From: Streptomyces sp. NBC_01431
GTDB lineage: Bacteria; Actinomycetota; Actinomycetes; Streptomycetales; Streptomycetaceae
Assembly: GCF_036231355.1 (NCBI RefSeq)
Contig: NZ_CP109496.1
Location: 930,001-994,000, forward strand
Direction: 5' to 3'
DNA: 64,000 bases
Part shown: positions 47,771 through 56,382 of the stretch, piece after piece
Layout: each line of letters starts with the position of its first letter
How positions within the stretch are numbered: position 1 is the stretch's first letter
Made by a program: the position numbers and the translations under genes
Notes under the pieces: model-generated
What the model was told of the DNA's origin: nothing
The model's database searches: none
Seen by the model: the letters and a program-made list of their open reading frames with translations, nothing else

Positions 47771-47824
47771 CTCGTGGTCGATCACTCGTGGTCGATCACT
47801 CGTGGTCGATCACTCGTGGTCGAT
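47771..47824. repeat. 14-bp tandem repeat, 3.9 copies
   Basis: CTCGTGGTCGATCA is repeated exactly at 47771, 47785 and 47799, with a 12-nt partial copy at 47813-47824. The stop codon of the XRE-PPOX gene (47810-47812, minus) lies inside the array, so the repeat encodes its last residues (DHE-stop). The 14-bp unit is not a multiple of three. Confidence 0.9.
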
Positions 47825-48490
47825 GCGGCGTCCCGTGAGCCGCTGTGGTGCGACGGTCATCCACAGCGGGCGATCGCCTCCCGCCCACGGCAGGGAGCGG
47901 GCGGTGTCCTCCAGCCGGCGCACGGCAGCGTCGTCCGTGACTCTTTCGAGCTGCCCGACCGCCAGCACGCTCCAGCCCCGGCGCATGGCGTCGTCGATGT
48001 GATCCACCTCGAAGGCCACTTCGGTGCCCGAGGCCTCGGCGAGCGCGCCCTGCTCCGATGTGCGGAAGGCCACACCCGCCCCGGCCAGCACATAGTTCAC
48101 CGGAAGCACGGCCGGCCCGTTGGTTCCATACGTGGCCACGCGCCCCACGCCGTGGGTCGACAGCAGTCGGCGGCACTCGTCCTCGTCGAGGGACACCAAC
48201 GCGGCGTCCCTGGCGGCGGACGCCCTGCCCGGCGGCAGGTCGACGGTCGTGCCGGACAGCTCGTCCACGCTGGTGCGCAGTGCGTCCGCGAGGCGTATCA
48301 AGACGCCGCGTCCGGGTGCGGCGGCGCGTTCTTCCAGATAGGCGATGTATGTGGTGGCGGCCCCGCTGCGCTCTGCCACCTCTTCGCGGCTGAGCCCGAG
48401 TGCCGCGCGGCGCTCCGCGATCCGCCGCCCGAGGTCACTGTGGCCCGTTGGTTCCGTGGCGGATGACGGTCCGGACTTGTCGACAGTCAT
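47810..48490 (-). CDS. XRE HTH fused to pyridoxamine-5'-phosphate oxidase-like domain
   Basis: Protein of 226 residues. An N-terminal XRE HTH (RIAERRAALGLSREEVAERS, GAATTYIAYLEERAA) is followed from about residue 95 by a split-barrel flavin/F420-binding domain (LDEDECRRLLSTHGVGRVAT, PAVLPVNYVLAGAGVAFRTS, VAFEVDHIDDAMRRGWSVLA). It may couple DNA binding to flavin or F420 redox state. ATG 48490 is used; GTG 48499 is possible. It lies 18 nt after the alcohol dehydrogenase gene, so it is in the same operon. Its 3' end lies in a tandem repeat. Confidence 0.9.
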   Translation of the reverse strand: MTVDKSGPSSATEPTGHSDLGRRIAERRAALGLSREEVAERSGAATTYIAYLEERAAAPGRGVLIRLADALRTSVDELSGTTVDLPPGRASAARDAALVSLDEDECRRLLSTHGVGRVATYGTNGPAVLPVNYVLAGAGVAFRTSEQGALAEASGTEVAFEVDHIDDAMRRGWSVLAVGQLERVTDDAAVRRLEDTARSLPWAGGDRPLWMTVAPQRLTGRRIDHE

Positions 48491-48508
48491 GATCCTCACA
48501 CCTCTCGC

Positions 48509-49582
48509 TCATGCCTGGCCCGAAGTGGCCACGGTGGCGTGCTGAGGGGCGCCGAGGGCCACCTTCAGAGCGCCGGTGTCACCCGCCCGCGAGAAGACGT
48601 CGTACGCCTCTTCCATCTGGCCCAGCTCGAAGCGGTGGGTGATCAGGGAGGAGGCGGGGAGGTGTCCCGCTGCCATCATGCGCAGCAGCATCGGCGTGGA
48701 GCGTGTGTCCACGAGCCCGGTGGTGATCGTGACGTCCTTGATCCACAGGTCCTCGAGGTGGAGGGCAGCGGGCTTGCCGTGGACCCCGATGTTCGCGACC
48801 CGTCCGCCGGGGCGGACCATACGGGTGCACATCTCGAAGGCTTCCGGAACACCCACGGCTTCCATCACGACGTCGGCGCCCAGACCGTCGGTCAGGTCCG
48901 CCACCAGTCGTTCCGGCTCCTCCTCGGCGTTCGCGGTCGCGTCCGCGCCCAGCTCGCGGGCGGCATGGAGCCGCGACTCCGCGAGGTCCACCGCGATGAC
49001 GCGGCCCGGCGAGTACAGGCGGGCGGTCGTGATCGCGGCGAGGCCGATCGGGCCGGCACCGACCACGACGACGGTGTCTCCGGGCCCCACCTGGCCGTTC
49101 AGGACGCCGACTTCGTAGGACGTGGGGAAGATGTCCGCCAGCAGGACCGCGTCGTAACTGTCGACGGCACTGGGCAGCGGGTACACCGAGAGGTCTGCGA
49201 ACGGCACCCGCACATATTCGGCCTGGGTGCCGTCGATGGTGTGGCCGAGCACCCAGCCGCCGCCCCCTCGGCACTGCCCGTACCGGCCCTCGCGACAGAA
49301 GCGGCAACGGCCGCACGCGGAGATGCAGGAGATCAGCACACGGTCGCCAGGGCGGACCGTCGTGACGTCCCCGCCCGTCTCCACCACGGTGCCGACGGCC
49401 TCGTGGCCAAGAATCCGGCCGGGCACCACATCGGGTACGTCCCCCTTGACGATGTGGAGGTCGGTTCCGCAGATGGTCACGGCGTCGACGCGGACGATCG
49501 CGTCCCCGGCGTCTTTGATGTCGGGGTCCGGTACGTCCTGCCAGGACGTCTGCCCGGGTCCTTGGTAAACGAGTGCCTTCAT
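48509..49582 (-). CDS. Zinc-dependent alcohol dehydrogenase
   Basis: Protein of 357 residues. Catalytic zinc: CGTDLHIVKG and GHEAVGTV. Structural zinc: CGRCRFCREGRYGQC. Rossmann: VVVVGAGPIGLAAITTARL. It resembles the class-III/Adh-like dehydrogenases that move NADH to aldehydes such as acetaldehyde and might re-oxidise NADH when oxygen is short. It is first in an operon with the XRE-PPOX gene and divergent from the beta-CASP gene; two palindromes lie 75-111 bp upstream. Confidence 0.93.
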   Translation of the reverse strand: MKALVYQGPGQTSWQDVPDPDIKDAGDAIVRVDAVTICGTDLHIVKGDVPDVVPGRILGHEAVGTVVETGGDVTTVRPGDRVLISCISACGRCRFCREGRYGQCRGGGGWVLGHTIDGTQAEYVRVPFADLSVYPLPSAVDSYDAVLLADIFPTSYEVGVLNGQVGPGDTVVVVGAGPIGLAAITTARLYSPGRVIAVDLAESRLHAARELGADATANAEEEPERLVADLTDGLGADVVMEAVGVPEAFEMCTRMVRPGGRVANIGVHGKPAALHLEDLWIKDVTITTGLVDTRSTPMLLRMMAAGHLPASSLITHRFELGQMEEAYDVFSRAGDTGALKVALGAPQHATVATSGQA

Positions 49583-49656
49583 GACATCAGCCCTCTTCCT
49601 GGCTGTGCTCCGATAGCGGTCAGCCCCAGGCTGTCTCGGTCACGGGCGCTCACGCA

Positions 49657-49672
49657 TGGGCCGGACGGTCCC
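49657..49672. promoter_or_regulatory. Island palindrome in ADH/beta-CASP divergent promoter (site 1)
   Basis: TGGGCC-GGAC-GGTCCC, 75 bp upstream of the alcohol dehydrogenase start and 86 bp from the beta-CASP start. Confidence 0.6.
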
Positions 49673-49677
49673 CGGCG

Positions 49678-49693
49678 GGGACCTGACGGGCCT
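49678..49693. promoter_or_regulatory. Island palindrome in ADH/beta-CASP divergent promoter (site 2)
   Basis: GGGACC-TGAC-GGGCCT, 21 bp centre to centre from site 1, that is two helical turns on the same DNA face. Confidence 0.5.
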
Positions 49694-49757
49694 ATCCGCC
49701 ACCCCCACCACCGGTGCGACGGTGAGATCCGGCCCCGCCAACCGAAGGAGGGGCGTC

Positions 49758-51179
49758 ATGCCCGACACGCTCCCGGGCCCGGTCACTCCCAGACCGGCGC
49801 TGCTCAGGTTCCTCGGCGGTGTGCGCACCGTGACCGGCAGCAAGTTCCTCGTGGAGAGCGATCACGCGCGCATCCTCGTCGACTGCGGCCTCTTCCAGGG
49901 TCTCGCGGACCTGCGGCGCCGCAACTGGGCCCCGCTGCCCTGTGACGCCTCCGACATCCATGCGGTGGTCGTCACCCACGCCCATCTGGATCACTGCGGC
50001 TATCTGCCGCGCCTGGTACGGCACGGCTTCCGGGGGCCGATCCTGACCAGTGCGCACACCGCGCGGCTCGCCGGGATCGTGCTCCGTGACAGCGCCCGCC
50101 TCCAGATGGAGACCGCCCGGCACGCCAATGAGAACCGGTGGTCCAGACACCGGCCCGCGAAGCCGCTGTACGACGACGCCGATGTCGACCAGACCCTTCG
50201 GTACTTCGATCCGGTGCCGATGGGTGCCGATGTCGAGATCATGGCGGGCACCCGGCTGCGGCTCCATCACGGCGGGCACATCCTCGGCTCGGCGTGGGCC
50301 CATCTCATCCTTGAGGACGGGCACACACTTGCCACCAGTGGCGACCTCGGCCGTCCCGGGCACCCCCTCCTGCTGCCCCCCGAACCGTTCTCGGGAGCGG
50401 ACGTGCTGCTGATGGAGTCGACGTACGGCGACCGTCTGCACGACCCGGAGACGGGCCGCGCCGAGTTCACCGCAGTCCTCACCCGGACCCTCGCACGGGG
50501 CGGGACGGCCGTCATTCCCGCGTTCGCGATCGACCGCACGGAGGTCGTCCTGCACGAACTGGCCGAACTGCGCAGGGCCGGGACGATTCCCCCGTCGGTG
50601 CCGGTGTACGTCGACAGCCCCATGGCGCTGGCCGCTCTCGACGTCTACCGCGACGCGATCACGGCCAGGTCCCCCGAACTGCGCCCGGAGATCCTGGCGC
50701 AGGGGGCGGGCACGCTCAGTCCCGAGCCCTTCCTCGCCGCCCGCACCGTCCAGGAGTCCATCGACATCAACCGCACGAGCGGCCCCGCCATCATCGTGTC
50801 CTCCGCGGGCATGGCCACCGGAGGCCGTGTCCTGCACCACCTCAAGCGGCTGCTGCCCGATCCCCGCAACGCGGTCCTCGTCGTCGGGTTCGCGGCGGCC
50901 GGCACCCGCGCCCGCGACCTGGTGGACGGCGCCCGGACGCTCAAGATGTTCGGCGAATACATACCGGTACGCGCCGAGGTGGCGGACGTGCCGCACCTCT
51001 CGGCGCATGCGGACGCCGCGCAGATCATCGACTGGCTGCGTGGCGCTCCGCCGCCCCGCACCACGTACCTCATCCACGGCGAGGAGGATTCGGCCCGCGC
51101 GCTGCGGGACCGCATCGATCACGAACTGGGCTGGACCGCTGTCGTTCCGCGCTCGGGCGAGGCGGTACTGGTCCGTTGA
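49758..51179 (+). CDS. Metallo-beta-lactamase fold protein with beta-CASP domain (RNase/exonuclease-like)
   Basis: Protein of 473 residues, start ATG 49758 with AAGGAGG at 49745-49751. Metal motif [18 protein letters not shown] (HxHxDH), further ligands in [19 protein letters not shown] and [15 protein letters not shown], beta-CASP motifs in [11 protein letters not shown] and [20 protein letters not shown], and [15 protein letters not shown] plus YLIHGEE at the C-terminus. Such proteins act on RNA (CPSF-like/ysh1 type). Related genes lie in DosR- and OsdR-type clusters, where an RNA-decay role under hypoxia is plausible but unproved. Confidence 0.92.
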   Translation: MPDTLPGPVTPRPALLRFLGGVRTVTGSKFLVESDHARILVDCGLFQGLADLRRRNWAPLPCDASDIHAVVVTHAHLDHCGYLPRLVRHGFRGPILTSAHTARLAGIVLRDSARLQMETARHANENRWSRHRPAKPLYDDADVDQTLRYFDPVPMGADVEIMAGTRLRLHHGGHILGSAWAHLILEDGHTLATSGDLGRPGHPLLLPPEPFSGADVLLMESTYGDRLHDPETGRAEFTAVLTRTLARGGTAVIPAFAIDRTEVVLHELAELRRAGTIPPSVPVYVDSPMALAALDVYRDAITARSPELRPEILAQGAGTLSPEPFLAARTVQESIDINRTSGPAIIVSSAGMATGGRVLHHLKRLLPDPRNAVLVVGFAAAGTRARDLVDGARTLKMFGEYIPVRAEVADVPHLSAHADAAQIIDWLRGAPPPRTTYLIHGEEDSARALRDRIDHELGWTAVVPRSGEAVLVR

Positions 51180-51191
51180 CCGCGCAGGGGA

Positions 51192-51207
51192 GGGCCCGTT
51201 CGGCCCC
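51192..51207. promoter_or_regulatory. Island palindrome before second CBS-BON gene
   Basis: GGGCCC-GTTC-GGCCCC, 73 bp upstream of ATG 51280, in the only gap before this gene. Confidence 0.6.
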
Positions 51208-51279
51208 TTGTGGTCGGCGCGGCCGAGAGCATGCTGAAACAAGCGGGCGCCTCCCGTCGCGCGCAGTGAGGACAACGTC

Positions 51280-51924
51280 ATGGCCGACAGCCGTTACACC
51301 GTCGCCGATGTGATGACCACGACCGTCGTCACCGTCACGCCCGACGCCGGGTTCAAGGAGATCGTCGTGGCCATGGGCCGGTGGAGGGTCACAGCCGTGC
51401 CCGTCATCGAGGGCGAGGCCAGGGTCGTGGGCGTGGTCTCGGAGGCCGACCTGCTCACGAAGGAGGAGTTCCAGGGGCAACAGCCCGGCATGATCGAACA
51501 GATGCGCCGACTGGACGAGACCGCGAAGGCGGGCTCTTCTTTGGCCAAGGACCTGATGACATCTCCCGCCGTCACCATTCACGCCGACGCGACTCTCCCG
51601 CAGGCCGCCCGTCTGATGGCCGGACGGGGTGTCAAGCGGCTGCCCGTCGTGGACAACAGCGGGGTGCTCAAGGGGATCGTCAGCCGGGCCGACCTGCTCA
51701 AGATCTTCCTACGGTCGGACGCCGACCTCGCCGCAGAGGTTCGCGGCGAGGTCGTCGACCGGCTCTTCGCCCTCTCCCACCAGCACGTACGGGTCCAGGT
51801 GGAGGACGGCATCGTCACGCTGTCGGGGTCGGTGCGGGACAGCGACCTCATTCCGATCGCTGAACGCCTCGCCATGACCATCGAGGGTGTGGTGGACGTG
51901 AACTGCACTCTGACCGGACCGTAG
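51280..51924 (+). CDS. CBS-pair and BON domain protein (second of three)
   Basis: Protein of 214 residues, a clear paralogue of 43784. CBS1: DVMTTTVVTVTPDAGFKEIV to VVGVVSEADLLTKEEF; CBS2: DLMTSPAVTIHADATLPQAA to GIVSRADLLKIFL; C-terminal BON: HVRVQVEDGIVTLSGSVRDS and MTIEGVVDVNC. The start motif SRYTVADVM is shared with the first copy (SQYTVSDVM). It is probably monocistronic with its own palindrome, convergent with the Usp gene at 51965. Confidence 0.92.
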   Translation: MADSRYTVADVMTTTVVTVTPDAGFKEIVVAMGRWRVTAVPVIEGEARVVGVVSEADLLTKEEFQGQQPGMIEQMRRLDETAKAGSSLAKDLMTSPAVTIHADATLPQAARLMAGRGVKRLPVVDNSGVLKGIVSRADLLKIFLRSDADLAAEVRGEVVDRLFALSHQHVRVQVEDGIVTLSGSVRDSDLIPIAERLAMTIEGVVDVNCTLTGP

Positions 51925-51964
51925 TCCGGGGCGGCCCGCCCGTGCGAACAGAGCCGCCTTCGCG

Positions 51965-52813
51965 CTAGACGTGTGCCACCACTGCAACGGGGCACAGGCT
52001 GTGGTGGATCACGGAGTGCGCAACCGGCCCCAGACGAGGGCCAAAGGGGATGCTGCGGCCGACCACCAGCAGGCTCGCCTTGGTGGACGCCACGAGGAGG
52101 TGGTGTGCGGCACGGCCGTGGACCGATCGCTCCGTGACTTCCGTGTCGGGGTACTTGTGCCGCCATGGTGTCAACACCGCTGCCAAGGCCCGCATCTTCT
52201 CCTCCTCGGGATCATCCGCGGCACCGGAGGGCGCCAGGGGCACCATCCAGGTGTGCACCACGAGCAGCGGCGCCCGGCGCACCGTCGCCGCGTCGAAGGC
52301 GTACTCGACGAGCTCGTCGCACGGATGGTCCAGATCGAGGCCCAGGACGACCGGGCGATAGGGGCCGGCCGCCGAGTCCCAGTGCTCGTCCTCGATCCGC
52401 TCCCCCGCCCTGACGAGGACGACCGGGCGGTCGGCCCGTGCCGCGACCGCAAGGGCGACCGAGCCGACCAGGAATCCGGCGAACCCGGTGAACCCGCGGG
52501 ACCCCAGGACAAGGGCCTCGGCGGATCCGGCCGCGGCCACCAGGGCCTCGGCCGGCGGCCCCGGTACCCGTCGGCGGACGATTTCGAGGGCGGGGTGGGC
52601 GAAGGCCAGGGCCCTCGCCGCCCGGTCCAGCACATGGCCCACCAGGGCGGCCGGCGCATCGAGTTCCGGCAGGCCGGTGCGGGCGTCCGGGGTGTCGCCC
52701 GCGTGCAGCAGATGAAGCGGCAGTCCTCGGCGGAGTGCTTCCCTGGCCGCCCAGTCAGCGGCGTCCAGGCTCTCGGCCGAGCCGTCGATGCCGACGATGA
52801 TGCTGCTGTTCAT
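51965..52813 (-). CDS. Tandem-domain universal stress protein
   Basis: Protein of 282 residues. Domain 1: IIVGIDGSAESLDAADWAAR and VLGSRGFTGFAGFLVGSVAL; domain 2: PVVLGLDLDHPCDELVEYAF and VVGRSIPFGPRLGPVAHSVI, with HSLCPVAVVAHV at the end. ATG 52813 with AGGAGG upstream lies 25 nt after the phosphoketolase stop, so it is the third gene of an operon Usp-phosphoketolase-Usp. Confidence 0.92.
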   Translation of the reverse strand: MNSSIIVGIDGSAESLDAADWAAREALRRGLPLHLLHAGDTPDARTGLPELDAPAALVGHVLDRAARALAFAHPALEIVRRRVPGPPAEALVAAAGSAEALVLGSRGFTGFAGFLVGSVALAVAARADRPVVLVRAGERIEDEHWDSAAGPYRPVVLGLDLDHPCDELVEYAFDAATVRRAPLLVVHTWMVPLAPSGAADDPEEEKMRALAAVLTPWRHKYPDTEVTERSVHGRAAHHLLVASTKASLLVVGRSIPFGPRLGPVAHSVIHHSLCPVAVVAHV

Positions 52814-52838
52814 GACGCACCTCCTTGGTGCGATGGGG

Positions 52839-55181
52839 TCATCCGGCCCAGGTCCAGTCGGCGACCTCGGGCAGGTCGGTGCCGTGCTCACGGATCCACG
52901 CGTGGTGGCGGGTGCGGGTGTCCGCCATGAGCTGGCGCACGGCGGTGGCCCGCACGGCGAGGCCCGGGACGCGGTCGATGACGTCCATGACCAAGCGGTA
53001 GCGGTCGAGGTCGTTGCGGACGACCATGTCGAAGGGCGTGGTCGTGGTACCGGATTCCTTGTATCCGCGCACGTGCAGGTTCGCGTGGCCGGTGCGGCGG
53101 TACGCGAGGCGGTGGATCAGCCAGGGGTAGCCGTGATACGCGAAGATCACGGGCGAGTGGCACGTGAACAGCGCGTCGTATTCCGCGCCGGTCATCCCGT
53201 GCGGATGTTCCTCGTGGGGCAGCAACTTCGCCAGATCGACGACGTTGACCACCCGCACCACCAGGTCGGGGAGATGACGGCGGAGCAACGCCGCCGCGGC
53301 GAGCACCTCCTGGGTCGGCACGTCACCGGCGCAGGCGAGGACCACATCGGGCTCCCGGGATCCGTCCTCGGTCCCGGCCCACTCCCAGGTTCCGGCGCCG
53401 CGTGCGCAGTGCGTACGGGCCTCCTCCAGCGACAGCCAGTCGAAGCAGGGCTGCTTGCCGGCGACGATCACATTGACGTAGTCGCGCGAGCGCAGGACAT
53501 GGTCCGCCACCGAGAGCAGCGTGTTGGTGTCCGGCGGAAGGTACACGCGCACGACGTCCGGGCTCTTGTTGAGTACGTGGTCGACGAAGCCGGGGTCCTG
53601 GTGCGAGAAGCCGTTGTGGTCCTGGCGCCAGACGTGCGAGGTCAGAAGGTAGTTCAGGGACGGTACGGGAGCGCGCCACGAGAGCTGCCGCGCGGTCTTG
53701 AGCCACTTGATGTGCTGGTTGACCATGGAATCGACGATGTGGACGAATGCCTCGTAGCAGGAGAACAGCCCGTGCCGGCCGGTGAGGTTGTAGCCTTCCA
53801 GCCACCCCTGGCAGACGTGTTCGGACAGGATCTCCATCACCCGTCCGTCGGGGCCGAGGTGTTCGTCGGTGTCCAGGACTTCGGCCTGCCACGCCTTGTT
53901 GGTGACTTCGAACAGCGCGCCCAGGCGGTTGGATTCGGTTTCGTCCGGGCCGACCACCCGGAAGTCGCGCCGCTCGGCGGTGTCGGCCATGACCTGAGCG
54001 AGGAGCCGCCCCAGGACCCGCGTCGGTTCGTGCAGTGTCGCTCCGGGCTTGTCGACCGGCACGGCGAAGTGCTCCAGCGGCGGGATCGGCAGGGCGCGGG
54101 TGAGCAGGCCCCCGTTGGCGTGGGAGTTGGTGCCGAGGCGCAGGTCGCCGTCGGGGACGCAGGCCAGCACCTGCTCGCGGGGCCGGCCGTCGGCTCCGAA
54201 CAGTTCCTCCGGCCGGTACGAACGGAGCCACGCCTCCAACTGCCGCAGATGCTCGGGGTTTTCCCGGACGTTCGCCAGGGGTACCTGGTGCGACCGCCAG
54301 GTTCCCTCGACCGGCAGGCCGTCGACTTCCGCCGGACCCGTCCAGCCCTTGGGCGTGCGCAGGACGATCACCGGCCGGCGCGGGCGGCCCCCCGACTGCC
54401 TGTCGGCGGCGATCCAGTCCAGGGCTCGGTCCATCGCACGCGCCATCTCCATGTGGACCTTGTCGGGGTCGGACCCGGACACGTGCAGGGGTTCGTAGCC
54501 GTACCCCGTGAGCAGCGCGTCGAGTTCGGTCTCGGGGATGCGCGACAGGACCGTCGGGTTGGCGATTTTGTACCCGTTCAGGTGCAGGATCGGCAGGACC
54601 GCGCCGTCGTGGACCGGGTCGAGGAACTTGTTGGCGTGCCACGACGCGGCGAGCGGCCCGGTCTCGGCCTCACCGTCCCCGATCACGCAGGCCACCAGCA
54701 GGCCGGGGTTGTCGAGGGCCGCGCCGTACGCGTGTGCCAGGGAGTAGCCGAGCTCGCCGCCCTCGTGGATCGAACCCGGTGTCTCGGGTGCCACATGGCT
54801 GGGCACCCCGCCGGGGAAGGAGAACTGGCGGAACAGCTCGGCCATGCCCGTGGCGTCGCGGCTCACGTCCGGGTAGACCCGCGAGTAGGAGCCGTCCAGC
54901 CAGGAGTTGGCCAGCACGGCCGGCCCGCCGTGACCCGGCCCCCAGATGCACACGCAGTCCAGCCCACGGTCCTTGATCACCCTGTTGAGGTGGGTGTGGA
55001 CCAGGTTGAGGCCCGGCGAGGTGCCCCAGTGACCGAGGAGACGCGGCTTGATGTGCTCGGGCCTGAGCGGTTCGGTCAGGAGCGGGTTGCGCATCAGGTA
55101 GATCTGCCCGGCGGCCAGGTAGTTCGCCGCCCTCCAATGCGCGTTCAGAGCGCTCAGGTCCACCGGTCGGTCCTTCGTCAT
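52839..55181 (-). CDS. xfp: Xylulose-5-phosphate/fructose-6-phosphate phosphoketolase
   Basis: Protein of 780 residues, typical length. The ThDP-binding motif is [20 protein letters not shown], with [38 protein letters not shown] and [20 protein letters not shown]. It splits xylulose-5-P or fructose-6-P into acetyl-phosphate and a smaller sugar phosphate; acetyl-phosphate can give ATP without respiration, which fits an oxygen-limitation island. Start ATG 55181 with GGAGAGA close upstream. It lies between two Usp genes on the same strand. Confidence 0.96.
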   Translation of the reverse strand: MTKDRPVDLSALNAHWRAANYLAAGQIYLMRNPLLTEPLRPEHIKPRLLGHWGTSPGLNLVHTHLNRVIKDRGLDCVCIWGPGHGGPAVLANSWLDGSYSRVYPDVSRDATGMAELFRQFSFPGGVPSHVAPETPGSIHEGGELGYSLAHAYGAALDNPGLLVACVIGDGEAETGPLAASWHANKFLDPVHDGAVLPILHLNGYKIANPTVLSRIPETELDALLTGYGYEPLHVSGSDPDKVHMEMARAMDRALDWIAADRQSGGRPRRPVIVLRTPKGWTGPAEVDGLPVEGTWRSHQVPLANVRENPEHLRQLEAWLRSYRPEELFGADGRPREQVLACVPDGDLRLGTNSHANGGLLTRALPIPPLEHFAVPVDKPGATLHEPTRVLGRLLAQVMADTAERRDFRVVGPDETESNRLGALFEVTNKAWQAEVLDTDEHLGPDGRVMEILSEHVCQGWLEGYNLTGRHGLFSCYEAFVHIVDSMVNQHIKWLKTARQLSWRAPVPSLNYLLTSHVWRQDHNGFSHQDPGFVDHVLNKSPDVVRVYLPPDTNTLLSVADHVLRSRDYVNVIVAGKQPCFDWLSLEEARTHCARGAGTWEWAGTEDGSREPDVVLACAGDVPTQEVLAAAALLRRHLPDLVVRVVNVVDLAKLLPHEEHPHGMTGAEYDALFTCHSPVIFAYHGYPWLIHRLAYRRTGHANLHVRGYKESGTTTTPFDMVVRNDLDRYRLVMDVIDRVPGLAVRATAVRQLMADTRTRHHAWIREHGTDLPEVADWTWAG

Positions 55182-55258
55182 CGTCTCTCCTGGGTCTGGG
55201 CAGCGGGTGGGATCGGTAGGGATGGGTACCGCGTACCGGTCGTGCGCATACGTGTCGC

Positions 55259-56128
55259 TCAGACGTGCGGAACCACGGCCACCGGACAGGCCGCGCGGTG
55301 CAGCACGGCGTGGTTGACCGGCCCGAGCTGCATCCCGAGGTGGCTCGTGCGCCGACGGGCTCCGACCACGAGGAGATCGGCCGACCGGGCCGCGTCCAGG
55401 AGCGCCTCCCTGGCATGCCCCTCGACCGCCTGCCGCCGTACTTCCACCCGGCCCTTCGTCTCGGCGACGGGCCACAGGGCTTCGGTCAGCGTGTCCTGCG
55501 CCAGCGTGCGGTGCCGCGCGGTGTCCGCCCGGTGGTCCGGGTGGTCGGCCACTTCCCTGGCCGGGCACCGCCAGGCGTGCACCGCATCCAGCGCGGCACC
55601 CCTCAGCTGAGCCTCGCACAGCGCGAACTCCACTGCGCGGCGGGCCTGTTGGGGCTCGTCGATGCCCACGGCGATCCGGCCGAAGGCACGGTGCACATGG
55701 CGGTCGTCGCCGCGGACCACCACCACCGGGGACTGTGCGTGGGCGGCTACCGCGAGCCCCACCGAGCCCAGCGGCAGCCCGGCGATTCCCCCCGCGCCGA
55801 GGCCGCCCACGACCAGCACGGACGCCTCGCGGCTCATCCGCGTCAAGACGGCCGCGGGGTCCTCCGTCACGACCTCCCCGTACGCCTTCACCGCCGGGGC
55901 ACGTTGGCCGGCACGCTCCACGGCCGACCCGACGACGTTGTCCGCGTACACCCGAAGAGCGCTCCGGTCGGTGCCGAACGACGGGCCGTACCCCTCGTAC
56001 CAGCCCCACGCCTGCGAATGCACGACACACAGGGGCGCACCGTGCAGGGCTGCCTCGTCCGTCGCCCAGTCAAGGGCCCGCAGGCTCGGATCCGAACCGT
56101 CCACACCCACGATCACCGGCTTGTCCAC
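55259..56128 (-). CDS. Tandem-domain universal stress protein
   Basis: Protein of 289 residues starting at GTG 56128, chosen because a strong AGGAGGT lies just upstream; ATG 56170 is possible. Domain 1: [20 protein letters not shown] and [20 protein letters not shown]; domain 2: [20 protein letters not shown] and [20 protein letters not shown]. First gene of the unit with phosphoketolase (78 bp gap, no palindrome seen in it) and the second Usp. Divergent from the GNAT/acyl-CoA-synthetase gene with three palindromes between. Confidence 0.92.
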   Translation of the reverse strand: MDKPVIVGVDGSDPSLRALDWATDEAALHGAPLCVVHSQAWGWYEGYGPSFGTDRSALRVYADNVVGSAVERAGQRAPAVKAYGEVVTEDPAAVLTRMSREASVLVVGGLGAGGIAGLPLGSVGLAVAAHAQSPVVVVRGDDRHVHRAFGRIAVGIDEPQQARRAVEFALCEAQLRGAALDAVHAWRCPAREVADHPDHRADTARHRTLAQDTLTEALWPVAETKGRVEVRRQAVEGHAREALLDAARSADLLVVGARRRTSHLGMQLGPVNHAVLHRAACPVAVVPHV

Positions 56129-56204
56129 GGTGCCACCTCCTGAGGGCTCGCCCGCATCCGGGGCGCTCATGGAGGACGCTTCCACTGCCCGGCCCGGAGG
56201 GGGA

Positions 56205-56220
56205 GGGCCGAACCGGCCCC
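56205..56220. promoter_or_regulatory. Island palindrome in Usp/GNAT divergent promoter (site 1)
   Basis: GGGCCG-AACC-GGCCCC, 77 bp upstream of the Usp start. Confidence 0.5.
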
Positions 56221-56224
56221 AGCC

Positions 56225-56240
56225 GGGGACGGTCGGCCCT
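56225..56240. promoter_or_regulatory. Island palindrome in Usp/GNAT divergent promoter (site 2)
   Basis: GGGGAC-GGTC-GGCCCT, 20 bp centre to centre from site 1. Confidence 0.55.
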
Positions 56241-56283
56241 GCCGACGGCACGGAGCGGTACCGGGTGCGGGGTTCTGGCCCAT

Positions 56284-56299
56284 GGGGCCGAACGGCCCC
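56284..56299. promoter_or_regulatory. Island palindrome in Usp/GNAT divergent promoter (site 3)
   Basis: GGGGCC-GAAC-GGCCCC, a fully perfect palindrome including its centre except AA/TT symmetry; 84 bp upstream of the GNAT gene start. It is one of the best copies in the window. Confidence 0.62.
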
Positions 56300-56382
56300 T
56301 GCCCTTGCCCTGGGCGGCCTCTGGGGCGGGGCTCGCGTGCGGCGGATGCTGCTTGTGTCGACTGGCGAAAGTGGGTTTCGAG

